A stretch of 34,308 nucleotides of DNA from Dysgonomonas sp. 520 (GTDB taxonomy: Bacteria > Bacteroidota > Bacteroidia > Bacteroidales > Dysgonomonadaceae), in assembly GCF_010501095.1 (NCBI RefSeq), contig NZ_QVMP01000029.1, forward strand, positions 1-34,308, read 5' to 3'. The notes beneath the pieces were generated by a model, which was not told where the DNA came from, searched no databases, and worked only from the letters and a program-made list of their open reading frames with translations. The position numbers and the translations under genes are program-made. Numbering within the stretch: the stretch's first letter is position 1; every line of letters begins with the position of its first letter. Shown here one piece after another: positions 8,499 through 15,951 of this stretch.

Positions 8499-10274
8499 AT
8501 GGCACACGGAAACGGAGATAAACGAAAATACGAAAAGCCTAAGGAAGTGAAAAAATCTTTCCTGAGGCTGTTGACTTATATGACAGGCGACCGGAAAAGG
8601 TTGACCGTGATATTTGTCCTGATTGTCGTTTCCATCACTTGCAGTTTGGTGGGTTCGTATATGATACGCCCCATCATTAACGACTACATTTTGCCCGGAA
8701 ACATTCCCGGATTAATAATCATGCTAATTGTACTTGCTGCCGTTTACCTTTGCGGAGTGGCGGCTACGTTCGTAGAATACCGCCTGCTGAACAAGATAGG
8801 GCAAAATACGGTGACACGTTTGCGGATGGAGCTGTTCAGGAAAATGGAAATCCTGCCAATCTCCTTTTTCGACAAAAATCAGCATGGCGATATAATGAGC
8901 CGCTACACAAACGATATCGACAAGATAAGCGATGTGCTTACGGATAGCCTTGCCGACCTGTTTTCAAGTGCGCTGACCTTGATTGGCATATTCTGCCTGA
9001 TGATATATATCAGTCCGCTGTTGACATTGGTTTCCATTATCACCATTCCTCTGATGTTTTTGAGTGCCAACATAATTGTGAAGAAAAGTAAGAAATATTT
9101 TCAGGCACAACAACAAAAACTGGGCGAGGTAAATGGCTACATCGAAGAAATGATTAGCGGTCAGAAGGTTGTGAAAGTCTTCGGTCACGAAAAGAAGGTG
9201 GAAGCCGACTTCGATATACTGAATCAGGATTTAAAAGAAAAGTCGGAAAAAGCACAGCTCTATTCAGGTATGATGATGCCCATTATGCAAAACCTGAGCA
9301 CGATCAACTATGTCGTTATTTCCATTGTCGGAGCACTACTCGCCATATTCAGAGGTTTTGACGTGGGCGGATTAGCTGCTTTTCTTCAATATTCGCGTCA
9401 ATTTAGCCGTCCCATTGTCGAACTGGCAAGTTTGTATAATAACATTCAGGCGGCACTTGCCGGAGCGGAACGTATTTTTCAGGTGATAGACGAACCCTCG
9501 GAGCCGGCAGATAAACCCGATGCTAAAAATCTTTCGGGTATTCGTGGCGACTTGAAAATGGAGGATGTTTTTTTCGGATATAAACCCGAAAAACTGATAT
9601 TGAAAGGTGTATCGCTTGAAGCGAAACCGGGAATGAAAATAGCTCTGGTAGGTGCAACGGGAGCAGGAAAGACAACCATATTGAACATGTTGCCCCGTTT
9701 TTTCGATATAAAATCGGGCGAGATAACAATTGATGGCATTTCCACACAAGATGTCACCCGAAAAAGCCTGCGCCGGTCTATGGCAATTGTATTGCAAGAC
9801 ACACACCTTTTCACAGGAACGGTTTGTGAGAACATTCGTTTCGGACGACTCGACGCAACAGACGAGGAGGTTGTGGAAGCAGCAAAACTTACCGCCGCTC
9901 ATTCGTTCATAAAACGTTTGCCTCAAGGTTATCAGACTTTGCTGGAAAACGATGGAGCAAACCTCAGTCAAGGTCAGCGGCAACTACTGAACATTGCACG
10001 AGCAGCCATTGCCGATCCTGCAATTCTATTGTTGGATGAGGCTACAAGCAATATCGACACCCGAAGCGAAATACTGATTCAGAGAGGCTTGGACAAATTG
10101 ATGCAGGGGCGCACCAGTATCATTATCGCCCACCGCCTATCCACTGTGAGAAATGCCGATAAAATTTTGGTGATGGATAAAGGACAGATCATTGAATGCG
10201 GAACCCACGATCAGCTCATCGCAGAAAAAGGTCATTACTACAATTTGTACAAAAATCAGTTTGAAGAATTATAA
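8499..10274 (+). CDS. ABC exporter half-transporter, catalytic-site subunit
   Basis: Partner of the preceding gene, three bases downstream and so co-transcribed. The membrane domain occupies about residues 20-330. The nucleotide-binding domain has normal Walker A GATGAGKT (from 385), a catalytic Glu514 after Walker B (LLLDEAT) and switch His545 (IAHRLST). Its signature motif is altered to LSQGQ (489-493). Walker A/B of the first subunit combined with the LSQGQ of this one would form the non-hydrolytic site, while the other composite site is intact. This reciprocal arrangement supports an obligate heterodimer. Confidence 0.92.
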   Translation: MAHGNGDKRKYEKPKEVKKSFLRLLTYMTGDRKRLTVIFVLIVVSITCSLVGSYMIRPIINDYILPGNIPGLIIMLIVLAAVYLCGVAATFVEYRLLNKIGQNTVTRLRMELFRKMEILPISFFDKNQHGDIMSRYTNDIDKISDVLTDSLADLFSSALTLIGIFCLMIYISPLLTLVSIITIPLMFLSANIIVKKSKKYFQAQQQKLGEVNGYIEEMISGQKVVKVFGHEKKVEADFDILNQDLKEKSEKAQLYSGMMMPIMQNLSTINYVVISIVGALLAIFRGFDVGGLAAFLQYSRQFSRPIVELASLYNNIQAALAGAERIFQVIDEPSEPADKPDAKNLSGIRGDLKMEDVFFGYKPEKLILKGVSLEAKPGMKIALVGATGAGKTTILNMLPRFFDIKSGEITIDGISTQDVTRKSLRRSMAIVLQDTHLFTGTVCENIRFGRLDATDEEVVEAAKLTAAHSFIKRLPQGYQTLLENDGANLSQGQRQLLNIARAAIADPAILLLDEATSNIDTRSEILIQRGLDKLMQGRTSIIIAHRLSTVRNADKILVMDKGQIIECGTHDQLIAEKGHYYNLYKNQFEEL

Positions 10275-10302
10275 AAACAGTTGTAAACTATATAGAGCAA
10301 AT

Positions 10303-10341
10303 CTGATTTTACAGACTCTCGGTGCAGCTATTTTTATTTAG
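10303..10341. repeat. Second, partial copy of the host dispersed repeat
   Basis: It aligns with 4550-4586 over about 37 bases at roughly 80% identity with two small gaps. It marks this stretch as host DNA and so places the prophage left end to its right. Confidence 0.4.
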
Positions 10342-10379
10342 AAGGCGTGCAGAAAAAATTCACGTTATTTTAATATTTC

Positions 10380-10409
10380 TTTGATAATATATCAAATTTT
10401 ATATCTTTG
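10380..10409 (+). promoter_or_regulatory. Host promoter facing the prophage left end
   Basis: TTTG (10380-10383), an 18-base spacer and TATCTTTG (10402-10409) form a good Bacteroidota promoter. The leader that follows ends in ATG at 10458-10460, but the frame stops after one more codon (TTG TAA). This is what would be expected if a host gene were split from its start by the prophage. Confidence 0.6.
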
Positions 10410-10478
10410 TTATCACAAACTATTACATTAATAAATTTTACAAACTAATTTTTAACATCATGTTGTAAAAGGGGCAAT

Positions 10479-10612
10479 ACCGATAGTGTAAATTACATAG
10501 ATGAATAAAAGATTTGTAAAACATTGAAAATAAGAGGATAGAGAGAAAAGAAAGAAAAATAACAATCGAAACGGATAGTGCACACTTGAAATTAGTTTGA
10601 TATTACTTGAAA
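10479..10612. repeat. Candidate transposase-binding repeats at the left end
   Basis: Two sites share ACnGATAGTG (10479-10488 and 10571-10580). Right after the second, ACTTGAAA occurs twice, at 10584-10591 and 10605-10612, 21 bases (two helical turns) apart. Mu-family left ends carry several ~22-base transposase sites within the first 200 bases, and these repeats are in the right place. No binding consensus for this family is known to me. Confidence 0.35.
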
Positions 10613-10638
10613 CAATGGGTGAATGTTTAAAGTGCTTT

Positions 10639-10677
10639 TTTAATTTCTGTTTAAACTCAGATTAATTATGATTTAAA
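10639..10677. repeat. Four-unit array of TTTAAA-like hexamers at 11-base phase
   Basis: TTTAAT (10639), TTTAAA (10650), ATTAAT (10661) and TTTAAA (10672) start exactly 11 bases apart with 5-base spacers. The last unit contains the stop codon of the small minus-strand gene. The same two-unit motif recurs elsewhere in the prophage (see findings). This looks like a tandem binding site for a protein that contacts one face of the helix. Confidence 0.5.
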
Positions 10678-10906
10678 CTTTCTGCACATCTTGATTCGTA
10701 ATACGGCGTACATCGCCAGATGAAAGGGTTTCTGTTTTGACTATTATAAAGCGACTATCGACATACGGGTGTGTGTTGAGGTCGCTTTTGTCTAATGTGG
10801 ATTTAGAAACGTTTAAAACGCTTTTATTTGCTTCGTATAATGCTGTGAGAGAAGTGTATGTTTTTACTTTTAATGGCTTTTGTTGAATGAAAACAAATAC
10901 TTTCAT
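10673..10906 (-). CDS. Small phage protein of unknown function
   Basis: 77 residues from the ATG at 10906; a start at 10927 would add seven residues. I do not recognise it. It opens with a strand-like KVFVFIQ segment, then a helix-rich part (SLTALYEANKSVLNVSKSTL) that reads like a helix-turn-helix with SKSTL as recognition helix, then a C-terminal strand RFIIVKTETL. It follows the repressor gene on the same strand, 64 bases downstream, so the two are probably co-expressed in the lysogen. A DNA-binding role is a guess from this pattern and position. Confidence 0.6.
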   Translation of the reverse strand: MKVFVFIQQKPLKVKTYTSLTALYEANKSVLNVSKSTLDKSDLNTHPYVDSRFIIVKTETLSSGDVRRITNQDVQKV

Positions 10907-10970
10907 ATTGCAATAATTTTTATTCATTGCTAATATAATATATTATTTTATCAAAAACAAAGATTTGAGG

Positions 10971-11774
10971 TTAAGATATGGTATTGTAACGTATAGATAC
11001 CTTTACGAGTGCCAATGCCCGTATGTGAGAAACATCTTCATCTTTGGGGTCGTGGTGTGTGTTGTGACTTACCAGTCGAAAATATTTGTCTCCTTTGTCT
11101 GATTTTTGAACGTATTTCACTGTTAAATATTGGTCGTCGCCATCGTCAATATCTAGTAGGTATATTTCGCCAAAACGCACATTCATAATATCTTGTATTG
11201 TCTTATAGCAAACGATGTCACCCGCTTTCAGTATCGGGTACATAGAATCGCCCCGAATGAATAACGCACCATCGCATTTGGGTGCGTTGGGTATTGTTAT
11301 AAAATCTAATGGAACTTGTGTGTTTTGGTTTGAAAATAAAACGTTTAGTCCTGCCGTTGCCTCTAATTCGTATAATGGGATCAATTGTTTGTCGACCCCG
11401 TAGTAATCCGTTTTGAGGCTATGCAGAGATACTTCGTGTTCATCGTCGTTTAAACGGTTTGTGTCGTTCCGTTTTTCCTCTATTTTTTCTTCGTTTTTGT
11501 CGTTAGGTACGGATTTAGATACGGATTTAGATACGGATTTTTCTGCCGATTTTAACATATCGCCGTTACCTGTTACAAGCCATTCAATATTAACTTCTGG
11601 ATAATAGGCGATAAATCTCGCCGTATTTTCTTCGCTCATTCCGCTATCTTGGTCTAATACACCCCTAGTAATACCCGTTTCTTTATAAAACTGGTATTTC
11701 GTAATACGCTTTTTATCAATAAATTGCAATACCCTTTGCTTTATAGACGATTTTTCTCGCTTGTTTTCTTGCAT
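10971..11774 (-). CDS. LexA/S24-type prophage repressor
   Basis: Keeps the lytic operon off. Residues 1-70 form an N-terminal DNA-binding domain (TKYQFYKETGITRGVL resembles a helix-turn-helix). A Ser/Lys/Glu-rich linker (about 75-125) follows, then an S24 peptidase domain: cleavage dipeptide Ala141-Gly142, nucleophile Ser177 in GDSMYPILKAGD and general base Lys220 in YLTVK. RecA-stimulated self-cleavage and SOS induction are expected from these features. The start at 11774 fits the domain better than the in-frame ATG at 11816. It is divergent from the Ner-like gene, as in Mu. Confidence 0.9.
   Translation of the reverse strand: MQENKREKSSIKQRVLQFIDKKRITKYQFYKETGITRGVLDQDSGMSEENTARFIAYYPEVNIEWLVTGNGDMLKSAEKSVSKSVSKSVPNDKNEEKIEEKRNDTNRLNDDEHEVSLHSLKTDYYGVDKQLIPLYELEATAGLNVLFSNQNTQVPLDFITIPNAPKCDGALFIRGDSMYPILKAGDIVCYKTIQDIMNVRFGEIYLLDIDDGDDQYLTVKYVQKSDKGDKYFRLVSHNTHHDPKDEDVSHIRALALVKVSIRYNTIS
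11508..11540 (-). repeat. 12-base tandem repeat in the repressor linker
   Basis: TACGGATTTAGA occurs at 11508-11519 and 11520-11531, with a third partial unit at 11532-11540. It encodes the SVSK/SVSK/SVP repeat between the DNA-binding and peptidase domains. The unit is a multiple of three, so slippage would change linker length without breaking the frame. Confidence 0.8.
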
Positions 11775-11821
11775 ATACAATATTTCTCGCTTATCTTTGT
11801 TTGAAAATAATAACAAAGTAA
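11753..11821. promoter_or_regulatory. Early lytic/repressor control region with operator-like repeats
   Basis: On the plus strand TTG (11769-11771), 20 bases, then TATCTTTG (11792-11799) makes the likely early lytic promoter, reading into the Ner-like gene at 11831. TTTCTCGCTT occurs at 11753-11762 and 11783-11792, exactly 30 bases apart, the second copy abutting the -7 box. An inverted repeat CTTTGTT/AACAAAG (11795-11801, 11812-11818) covers the start site. A weaker minus-strand box TTACTTTG (11814-11821) could serve the repressor. These repeats are candidate operators. Confidence 0.5.
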
Positions 11822-11830
11822 AGTAAAAAT

Positions 11831-12052
11831 ATGGATATAGGAAAGTTGCTTAAAAGCATAGAAAGAATACGGGTTCACGGTGATGCCGTTCGTATAGCTA
11901 GAAAGGTGAATGAAGACCGTGAGAAAAACGGTGAAAAAAAAATTACTCCTGAATATGTGAGAATGATGTTAACAGGTGACAGGAAAATGACGGCTGATGT
12001 GGCTGAATTTTCTGAAACATACTTTAAAACAATTGAAAAATTAATGATATGA
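11831..12052 (+). CDS. Ner/Cro-like early regulatory protein
   Basis: First gene of the lytic operon, divergent from the repressor; the place held by ner in Mu. The 73-residue protein has a basic, helical N-terminus and a central segment AVRIARKVNEDREKNGEKK followed by ITPEYVRMMLTGDRKMT, which reads as a helix-turn-helix (second helix ITPEYVRMML). Small Cro-like proteins of this kind turn down the repressor and early promoters. Its function is inferred mainly from position and size. Its stop overlaps the next start (ATGA). Confidence 0.6.
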   Translation: MDIGKLLKSIERIRVHGDAVRIARKVNEDREKNGEKKITPEYVRMMLTGDRKMTADVAEFSETYFKTIEKLMI

Positions 12053-12177
12053 AAGAGGGAACAAAAGCGATATTGTTAGGTGTGATTTTGATCGCCCTGA
12101 TTCTGTTGGCTTCACATCTGGACTATAAATGGAATGTGAAGCCTGAAATTGATAAACAAACCGAAAAAAGAAAATGA
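12049..12177 (+). CDS. 42-residue single-pass membrane peptide
   Basis: A very short gene coupled by ATGA overlaps on both sides. It has one clear membrane segment (AILLGVILIALILLASHL, about residues 7-24) followed by a charged tail ending KQTEKRK, which probably faces the cytoplasm given the positive charges. I do not recognise it. In temperate phages, such small membrane proteins in the early operon can be exclusion or host-takeover factors, but nothing here shows that. The tight overlaps make it likely to be translated. Confidence 0.6.
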   Translation: MKEGTKAILLGVILIALILLASHLDYKWNVKPEIDKQTEKRK

Positions 12178-12365
12178 TTATGACAGGATTTATTTTTTAC
12201 GACAAGACAGGGGGTGTTATTCTGTTGCCTCAGGACTGGGAAGACAAGCAGCAACGTGTTAAGGAATTGATAGAGAAGCGGAAAGTGGCAAAGATAATGT
12301 TGCAGACTTCCAACGGATTGAATCAGGTTAGTATTGAGGATTTTAAAAAGCATGCAGGATTATGA
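12174..12365 (+). CDS. Small early protein of unknown function
   Basis: 63 residues starting at the ATG that overlaps the previous stop (ATGA at 12174-12177); a second ATG lies at 12180. The start is hydrophobic and strand-like (GFIFYDKTGGVILLP), followed by a charged helix (KQQRVKELIEKRKVAKIML) and a short tail NQVSIEDFKKHAGL. No family recognised. It sits in the four-gene string between the Ner-like protein and transposase A and ends with another ATGA overlap, so it is expressed with them. Confidence 0.6.
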   Translation: MIMTGFIFYDKTGGVILLPQDWEDKQQRVKELIEKRKVAKIMLQTSNGLNQVSIEDFKKHAGL

Positions 12366-12586
12366 GAAAGTTGATTAGGAAAGTAATTGAGCCGATAGTT
12401 AGAGAGATAGTTAAGGGGTCGAAAGAACTCAATATCACTGTGAATATTGACAAGGTGATTGAAAAAGTGGAATATAAGAAACCGCTAGATGAAAATTTTG
12501 ATAAAGAGTTGTACACATGGTTGGAGAAAATCACGTCTAAAGATTCTCCTATCCCTCAATCGGATGAAATAAGAAAAAAATATTAA
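12362..12586 (+). CDS. Small early protein of unknown function
   Basis: 74 residues, overlapping the previous gene by ATGA. Basic N-terminal helix (RKLIRKVIEPIVREIVKG), a strand-like INVTVNID-type stretch (LNITVNIDKVIEKVEYKK) and an acidic/polar C-terminus. It is not recognised. Its TAA stop is immediately followed by the first copy of the tRNA-like repeat (from 12587), the same arrangement as the 52-residue gene at 15792-15950. Confidence 0.6.
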   Translation: MRKLIRKVIEPIVREIVKGSKELNITVNIDKVIEKVEYKKPLDENFDKELYTWLEKITSKDSPIPQSDEIRKKY

Positions 12587-12719
12587 TCCTGAACGGTTTT
12601 GACAGGCGGTTCGATTCCGCCTGCAGGAACAAACACCTCCCCCGACCCCTCCAACAGAGGGGAGATAAGAGGAAAAAAAATTTAAATAGTTACAAGTAGA
12701 CAAGTTACGAGTTGCAAGA
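12587..12719 (+). repeat. Structured ~133-base repeat, copy 1 (tRNA-minihelix-like plus second hairpin)
   Basis: Nearly identical to 15952-16084 (about seven differences, four of them substitutions). Its 5' part folds as a T-arm mimic: stem CAGGCGG (12603-12609) with CCGCCTG (12617-12623) around the 7-base loop TTCGATT, a perfect T-loop. Directly stacked on it is a 5-base outer stem, TCCTG (12587-12591) with CAGGA (12624-12628), with an 11-base bulge replacing the D and anticodon arms. A second hairpin is CCCCTC (12646-12651)/GAGGGG (12657-12662), with CTCCCC at 12637-12642 as a competing partner. It begins right after a TAA stop and leads into transposase A. Confidence 0.8.
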
Positions 12720-12748
12720 CCGTAACGACAACGACTAGAAATAATTAA

Positions 12749-14797
12749 ATGCCAACGATTCATAATAACATACTTTGTGTAACAGTTGATGAGCTTGTTG
12801 ACGATTGTGGAGTAAGTAAACGTACTGTAATAGATGGTTTGCTTTCGCAACGCAAAGGTTTGGTCTACTGTTGGGCTCACCATAAAGAGGGGCGCAAGGT
12901 GTATATTCATTATGACGAGTTGAAAGATAATTATAAACTGCTTATAAAAACTATTCTGTGCGGTGGTGTTGAGCCTGCATTGTGGTTGAAAAACAAAGAG
13001 GCTGAGAAGTTAAACAATGAATTGACTGAACTGTGCGGGAACCTTAACAGTATGGTCGAGGTGATGCCGTCGGATGTGAAAACTTTTGCAGACAGCATGT
13101 TATTCACACCTCAGGAAGTGCAACAACTTGCCCGTGCTGCGGGATGGTTGCGACTGTGGCGACGGATGGACACGAAGACCGCCCGCAGTTATGGTTTTGT
13201 GTCGGTGAAAGATATTCAGACAGAGATATTTAAACGCTGTTTAAACGAACAAAATAACGGATTTGTAAAGTTTCCGAGAGTGATAACCACTCAACGCATA
13301 CTTGACCGCAAAGCCCGTGAGTTTGCAAAAGAGGGTTTGAATTGTTTGATAAATGGCGGTTTCGGTAATGCCAATCGTGAAAAGATAGACACAAGTGTTC
13401 ATGCAAAACTAATGGATTTGGCGGGTAATCCTGTTAAATTTTCATTTGAAGACATCGGCTTGTTCTACAATAGTGATGCAAAAAACGAGGGTTTGCCTCG
13501 CATGACAGTTTCGGCGATTAAACAGCATTTAAATAAGCCTAAGAACCAACGTATTTGGATGTATGCCCGTCATGGCAAATTAGACGTTGACTTGTTGATG
13601 CAGCCGCAAATAGAGCGTGACGCCGTGAGTCGTGCGGATGCCTTATGGTCGCTAGACGGCACGACAATGCAATTGTATTACAGAGACAGTAACGGCAAAG
13701 TGAAATCGGATTTGTATGTTTATTTTGTTGTTGATGTGTATAGTTCTGCCATAATCGGTTATTCGGTTGCTTTCTCGGAAAGTACAGGTATGGTTGCCGA
13801 GGCGTTGAAAATGGCAATAGACACATACGGCTACAAACCCTATCAACTTCAATACGACAACGGTTCGGCGAATGTGAACAAAGTAATGCACAGTATTATG
13901 TCGAACATGAGCCGTGTGCATTTTCCGTGTACGCCCTATCACGGAAATTCGAAATATATAGAAACCTATATCGGTCACTTCCAACAACGTGTTTTGCGCT
14001 ATAATGAGGCTTTCAAAGGCGGGAACATTACAACACAAAGCCTGAATTCAAAGGCTAATCCCGAATTGCTAAAGGCTCTGAAAGCCGACGACCGATTGAA
14101 GTCGGAGCAGGAAATAATAGAAATGTTTGCAGATGCCGTGAACGTTTGGAACAACAGAGGTGAAAAGCGTAACAGTTACGGCGAATGGGTAGGCGAAACA
14201 AAAGCCGAAAAATATCAGCATGAACATGCAGACCGTAAACAATTGAACTACTTTGAGAAAATCAGCCTGTTTATGGGTGAAATGCCTCAGCCTTACCAAT
14301 ATAAACAACAGGGAATCACTATTACAATGAGTGGTAAAACCCGCAAATATATTGTGCCTGATGATAACGGAATAGGCGACTTTGAATTTAACCGCCTGTA
14401 TTTGCGTGAATGGTTTCATGTGAGAATTAACCCGTTGAATCCTGACTTTATCACCTTGTATAAGAATGGCAAATTGGTCGCCACAGCGCACGAAAAAGAG
14501 AAATATGCGGCTTGTGTTGCGGATATGAAAAATAAACCGAATGACGCATCTAAAATCAAACAATTCATTGCTCAGAAAGAAATGTACGGCTATGATTATG
14601 CCATGCGAGAAATGGAGCGTCAACGGGTAGTATTGCACAGTGAGGGTTTGAAAGCTACGGGTACGGACGGTTTCGGATGGCACGATATGCCTAAATCGGA
14701 CTATAACAATATTCAAAACAAAATAGAGGATATGCGTAACGGAATGACGGACGTCAGCGATGTTGATTCGGCTAAAAATGCGCTATTGAATTGGTAA
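12749..14797 (+). CDS. Phage transposase A (DDE integrase, MuA family)
   Basis: Catalyses strand transfer during integration and replicative transposition. The 682-residue protein starts with a helix-turn-helix (VDELVDDCGVSKRTVIDGLL, residues 12-31) in a MuA-like N-terminal DNA-binding region. The catalytic core has Asp303 (SLDGTT), Asp370 (YDNGSAN) and Glu405 (YIETYIG), a D-66-D-34-E spacing that fits the retroviral-integrase fold. A C-terminal region (about 480-682) would contain the Mu-C-like beta barrel and the B-interacting tail. The length is similar to MuA (663). It follows the structured repeat and precedes B by 27 bases. Confidence 0.93.
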   Translation: MPTIHNNILCVTVDELVDDCGVSKRTVIDGLLSQRKGLVYCWAHHKEGRKVYIHYDELKDNYKLLIKTILCGGVEPALWLKNKEAEKLNNELTELCGNLNSMVEVMPSDVKTFADSMLFTPQEVQQLARAAGWLRLWRRMDTKTARSYGFVSVKDIQTEIFKRCLNEQNNGFVKFPRVITTQRILDRKAREFAKEGLNCLINGGFGNANREKIDTSVHAKLMDLAGNPVKFSFEDIGLFYNSDAKNEGLPRMTVSAIKQHLNKPKNQRIWMYARHGKLDVDLLMQPQIERDAVSRADALWSLDGTTMQLYYRDSNGKVKSDLYVYFVVDVYSSAIIGYSVAFSESTGMVAEALKMAIDTYGYKPYQLQYDNGSANVNKVMHSIMSNMSRVHFPCTPYHGNSKYIETYIGHFQQRVLRYNEAFKGGNITTQSLNSKANPELLKALKADDRLKSEQEIIEMFADAVNVWNNRGEKRNSYGEWVGETKAEKYQHEHADRKQLNYFEKISLFMGEMPQPYQYKQQGITITMSGKTRKYIVPDDNGIGDFEFNRLYLREWFHVRINPLNPDFITLYKNGKLVATAHEKEKYAACVADMKNKPNDASKIKQFIAQKEMYGYDYAMREMERQRVVLHSEGLKATGTDGFGWHDMPKSDYNNIQNKIEDMRNGMTDVSDVDSAKNALLNW

Positions 14798-14824
14798 AAC
14801 AGAAAACTTATAAATCAAATAATT

Positions 14825-15769
14825 ATGACAATTACAGCAGAAATTAAACAAATGGTTGTTGATACCCTGTTCCAAGACATGAAAGACAGGGGTATTGAAT
14901 CGCAGGCAGAATATGCAAGATATATCAAGGCTCTTTTGTCCGTTCCATTTGACAAGGCGGCTTTATCCTCAATCAAGAAGCCTGAGAAACGTAATATGTT
15001 GAAAGATTCGACATGGCTAAAGTTAGCGACACATTTCAACCTTTTGTCTGACGGCTCGTGGAATATTGCGCCTACACATGGCTACATCACTATGACAACT
15101 TATTTGAACACCTGTAAAAAACACGGACTTTGGAAAGTGGTTTGCGATCATGCCAGTTTTGGAAAGACAACGGCTGCAATGGATTTTTGCAATAAGCATA
15201 AAGATACTGCTTTCTATATTGATTGTTCGGAATATACCACAAAAGGCGATTTCATCACGGCTTTGGCTCGTCAGTTTGGTTTGGAAAGAACGGGAACTTT
15301 TAACCAATTGTGGCAAGATGTGACCGACGAATTGTTGTTGCTAGATAAGCCGTTGCTTGTTCTTGACGAGTTTGGCGACGTTCACGACAGTATCATCACT
15401 TTATTGAAGTCGTTGTATAATAAAGCAAACAGAGGTGATCATGTGGCACTTGGTGTACTTCATATAGGTGCTGACAATCTAAAAAAACGCATGATTGATG
15501 GTAAGCGCAAACAAAAACAAAGTTATGCGGAATATTGGAGTAGAATCGGCGACGATCTATTAACGCTCAACTTTCACAATCCGGAAAAACCGAAGCAGGC
15601 GGCTAAATTACTGGAATCGGATGCCGAGAAAATATTAGAGTTGAATATGCCCGAATCGTTGGCGGAATACAAGGATGATATTTTGAAGAAAGTAGTATGT
15701 ATGCGTAATCTGAGAATTATACGTGAGCAAATAAACATAAAGGCAGATTTAAAAAACCTTAGTAATTAA
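14825..15769 (+). CDS. Transposition target-capture ATPase B (MuB-like AAA+)
   Basis: An ATP-dependent DNA-binding protein that delivers target DNA to transposase A and gives target immunity. The N-terminal ~75 residues look like a helix-turn-helix (SQAEYARYIKALL), as in MuB. The ATPase core has a P-loop-like DHASFGKTT with Lys114, lacking the usual first Gly/Ala, and Walker B LLVLDE with Asp181/Glu182. A conserved-looking sensor region is near IGADNLKKRM. The 314-residue length matches MuB (312). Pairing with A directly upstream makes the assignment strong. Confidence 0.9.
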   Translation: MTITAEIKQMVVDTLFQDMKDRGIESQAEYARYIKALLSVPFDKAALSSIKKPEKRNMLKDSTWLKLATHFNLLSDGSWNIAPTHGYITMTTYLNTCKKHGLWKVVCDHASFGKTTAAMDFCNKHKDTAFYIDCSEYTTKGDFITALARQFGLERTGTFNQLWQDVTDELLLLDKPLLVLDEFGDVHDSIITLLKSLYNKANRGDHVALGVLHIGADNLKKRMIDGKRKQKQSYAEYWSRIGDDLLTLNFHNPEKPKQAAKLLESDAEKILELNMPESLAEYKDDILKKVVCMRNLRIIREQINIKADLKNLSN

Positions 15770-15772
15770 TTA

Positions 15773-15789
15773 TTTAAACAGTATTTAAA
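15773..15789. repeat. TTTAAA-N5-TTTAAA motif between B and the next gene
   Basis: Two TTTAAA hexamers at 15773 and 15784 (spacer CAGTA) occupy most of the 22-base gap before the ATG at 15792, so this copy cannot be explained by codon choice. Confidence 0.5.
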
Positions 15790-15791
15790 CA

Positions 15792-15950
15792 ATGAGATTT
15801 ATCACACAACAAGACTTGGTTTCATTCGGGAACTATCTCTTATCAGAAGAAAGAGCCGCAACGATAGAGAGCAAAGAGAACAAAAGCAAGGTTCACGATT
15901 GTGATGTTGCCAATTGGAAAGAAAAAGAGATACAGAAAGAAAAGAAGTAA
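15792..15950 (+). CDS. 52-residue early phage protein of unknown function
   Basis: Starts at ATG 15792, 22 bases after B. The sequence opens MRFITQQDLVSFGNYLLSEE, a pattern seen for short helical phage proteins, and ends with a very charged tail (KEKEIQKEKK). I do not recognise a family. Its stop TAA is followed immediately by the second copy of the structured repeat. Confidence 0.6.
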   Translation: MRFITQQDLVSFGNYLLSEERAATIESKENKSKVHDCDVANWKEKEIQKEKK

Positions 15951-15951
15951 A

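Noticed and set aside
9372-9983. 203-codon minus-strand frame within the second ABC gene
   Set aside because: It is the antisense shadow of a clear ABC transporter nucleotide-binding domain.
12587-12628. A true tRNA gene at the T-arm-like sequence
   Set aside because: There is no D arm, anticodon arm or CCA-like end; only the T-arm and a 5-base outer stem are present, so it is a mimic, not a tRNA.
14069-14716. 215-codon minus-strand frame within transposase A
   Set aside because: Antisense to the DDE transposase coding region; no independent evidence of a gene.
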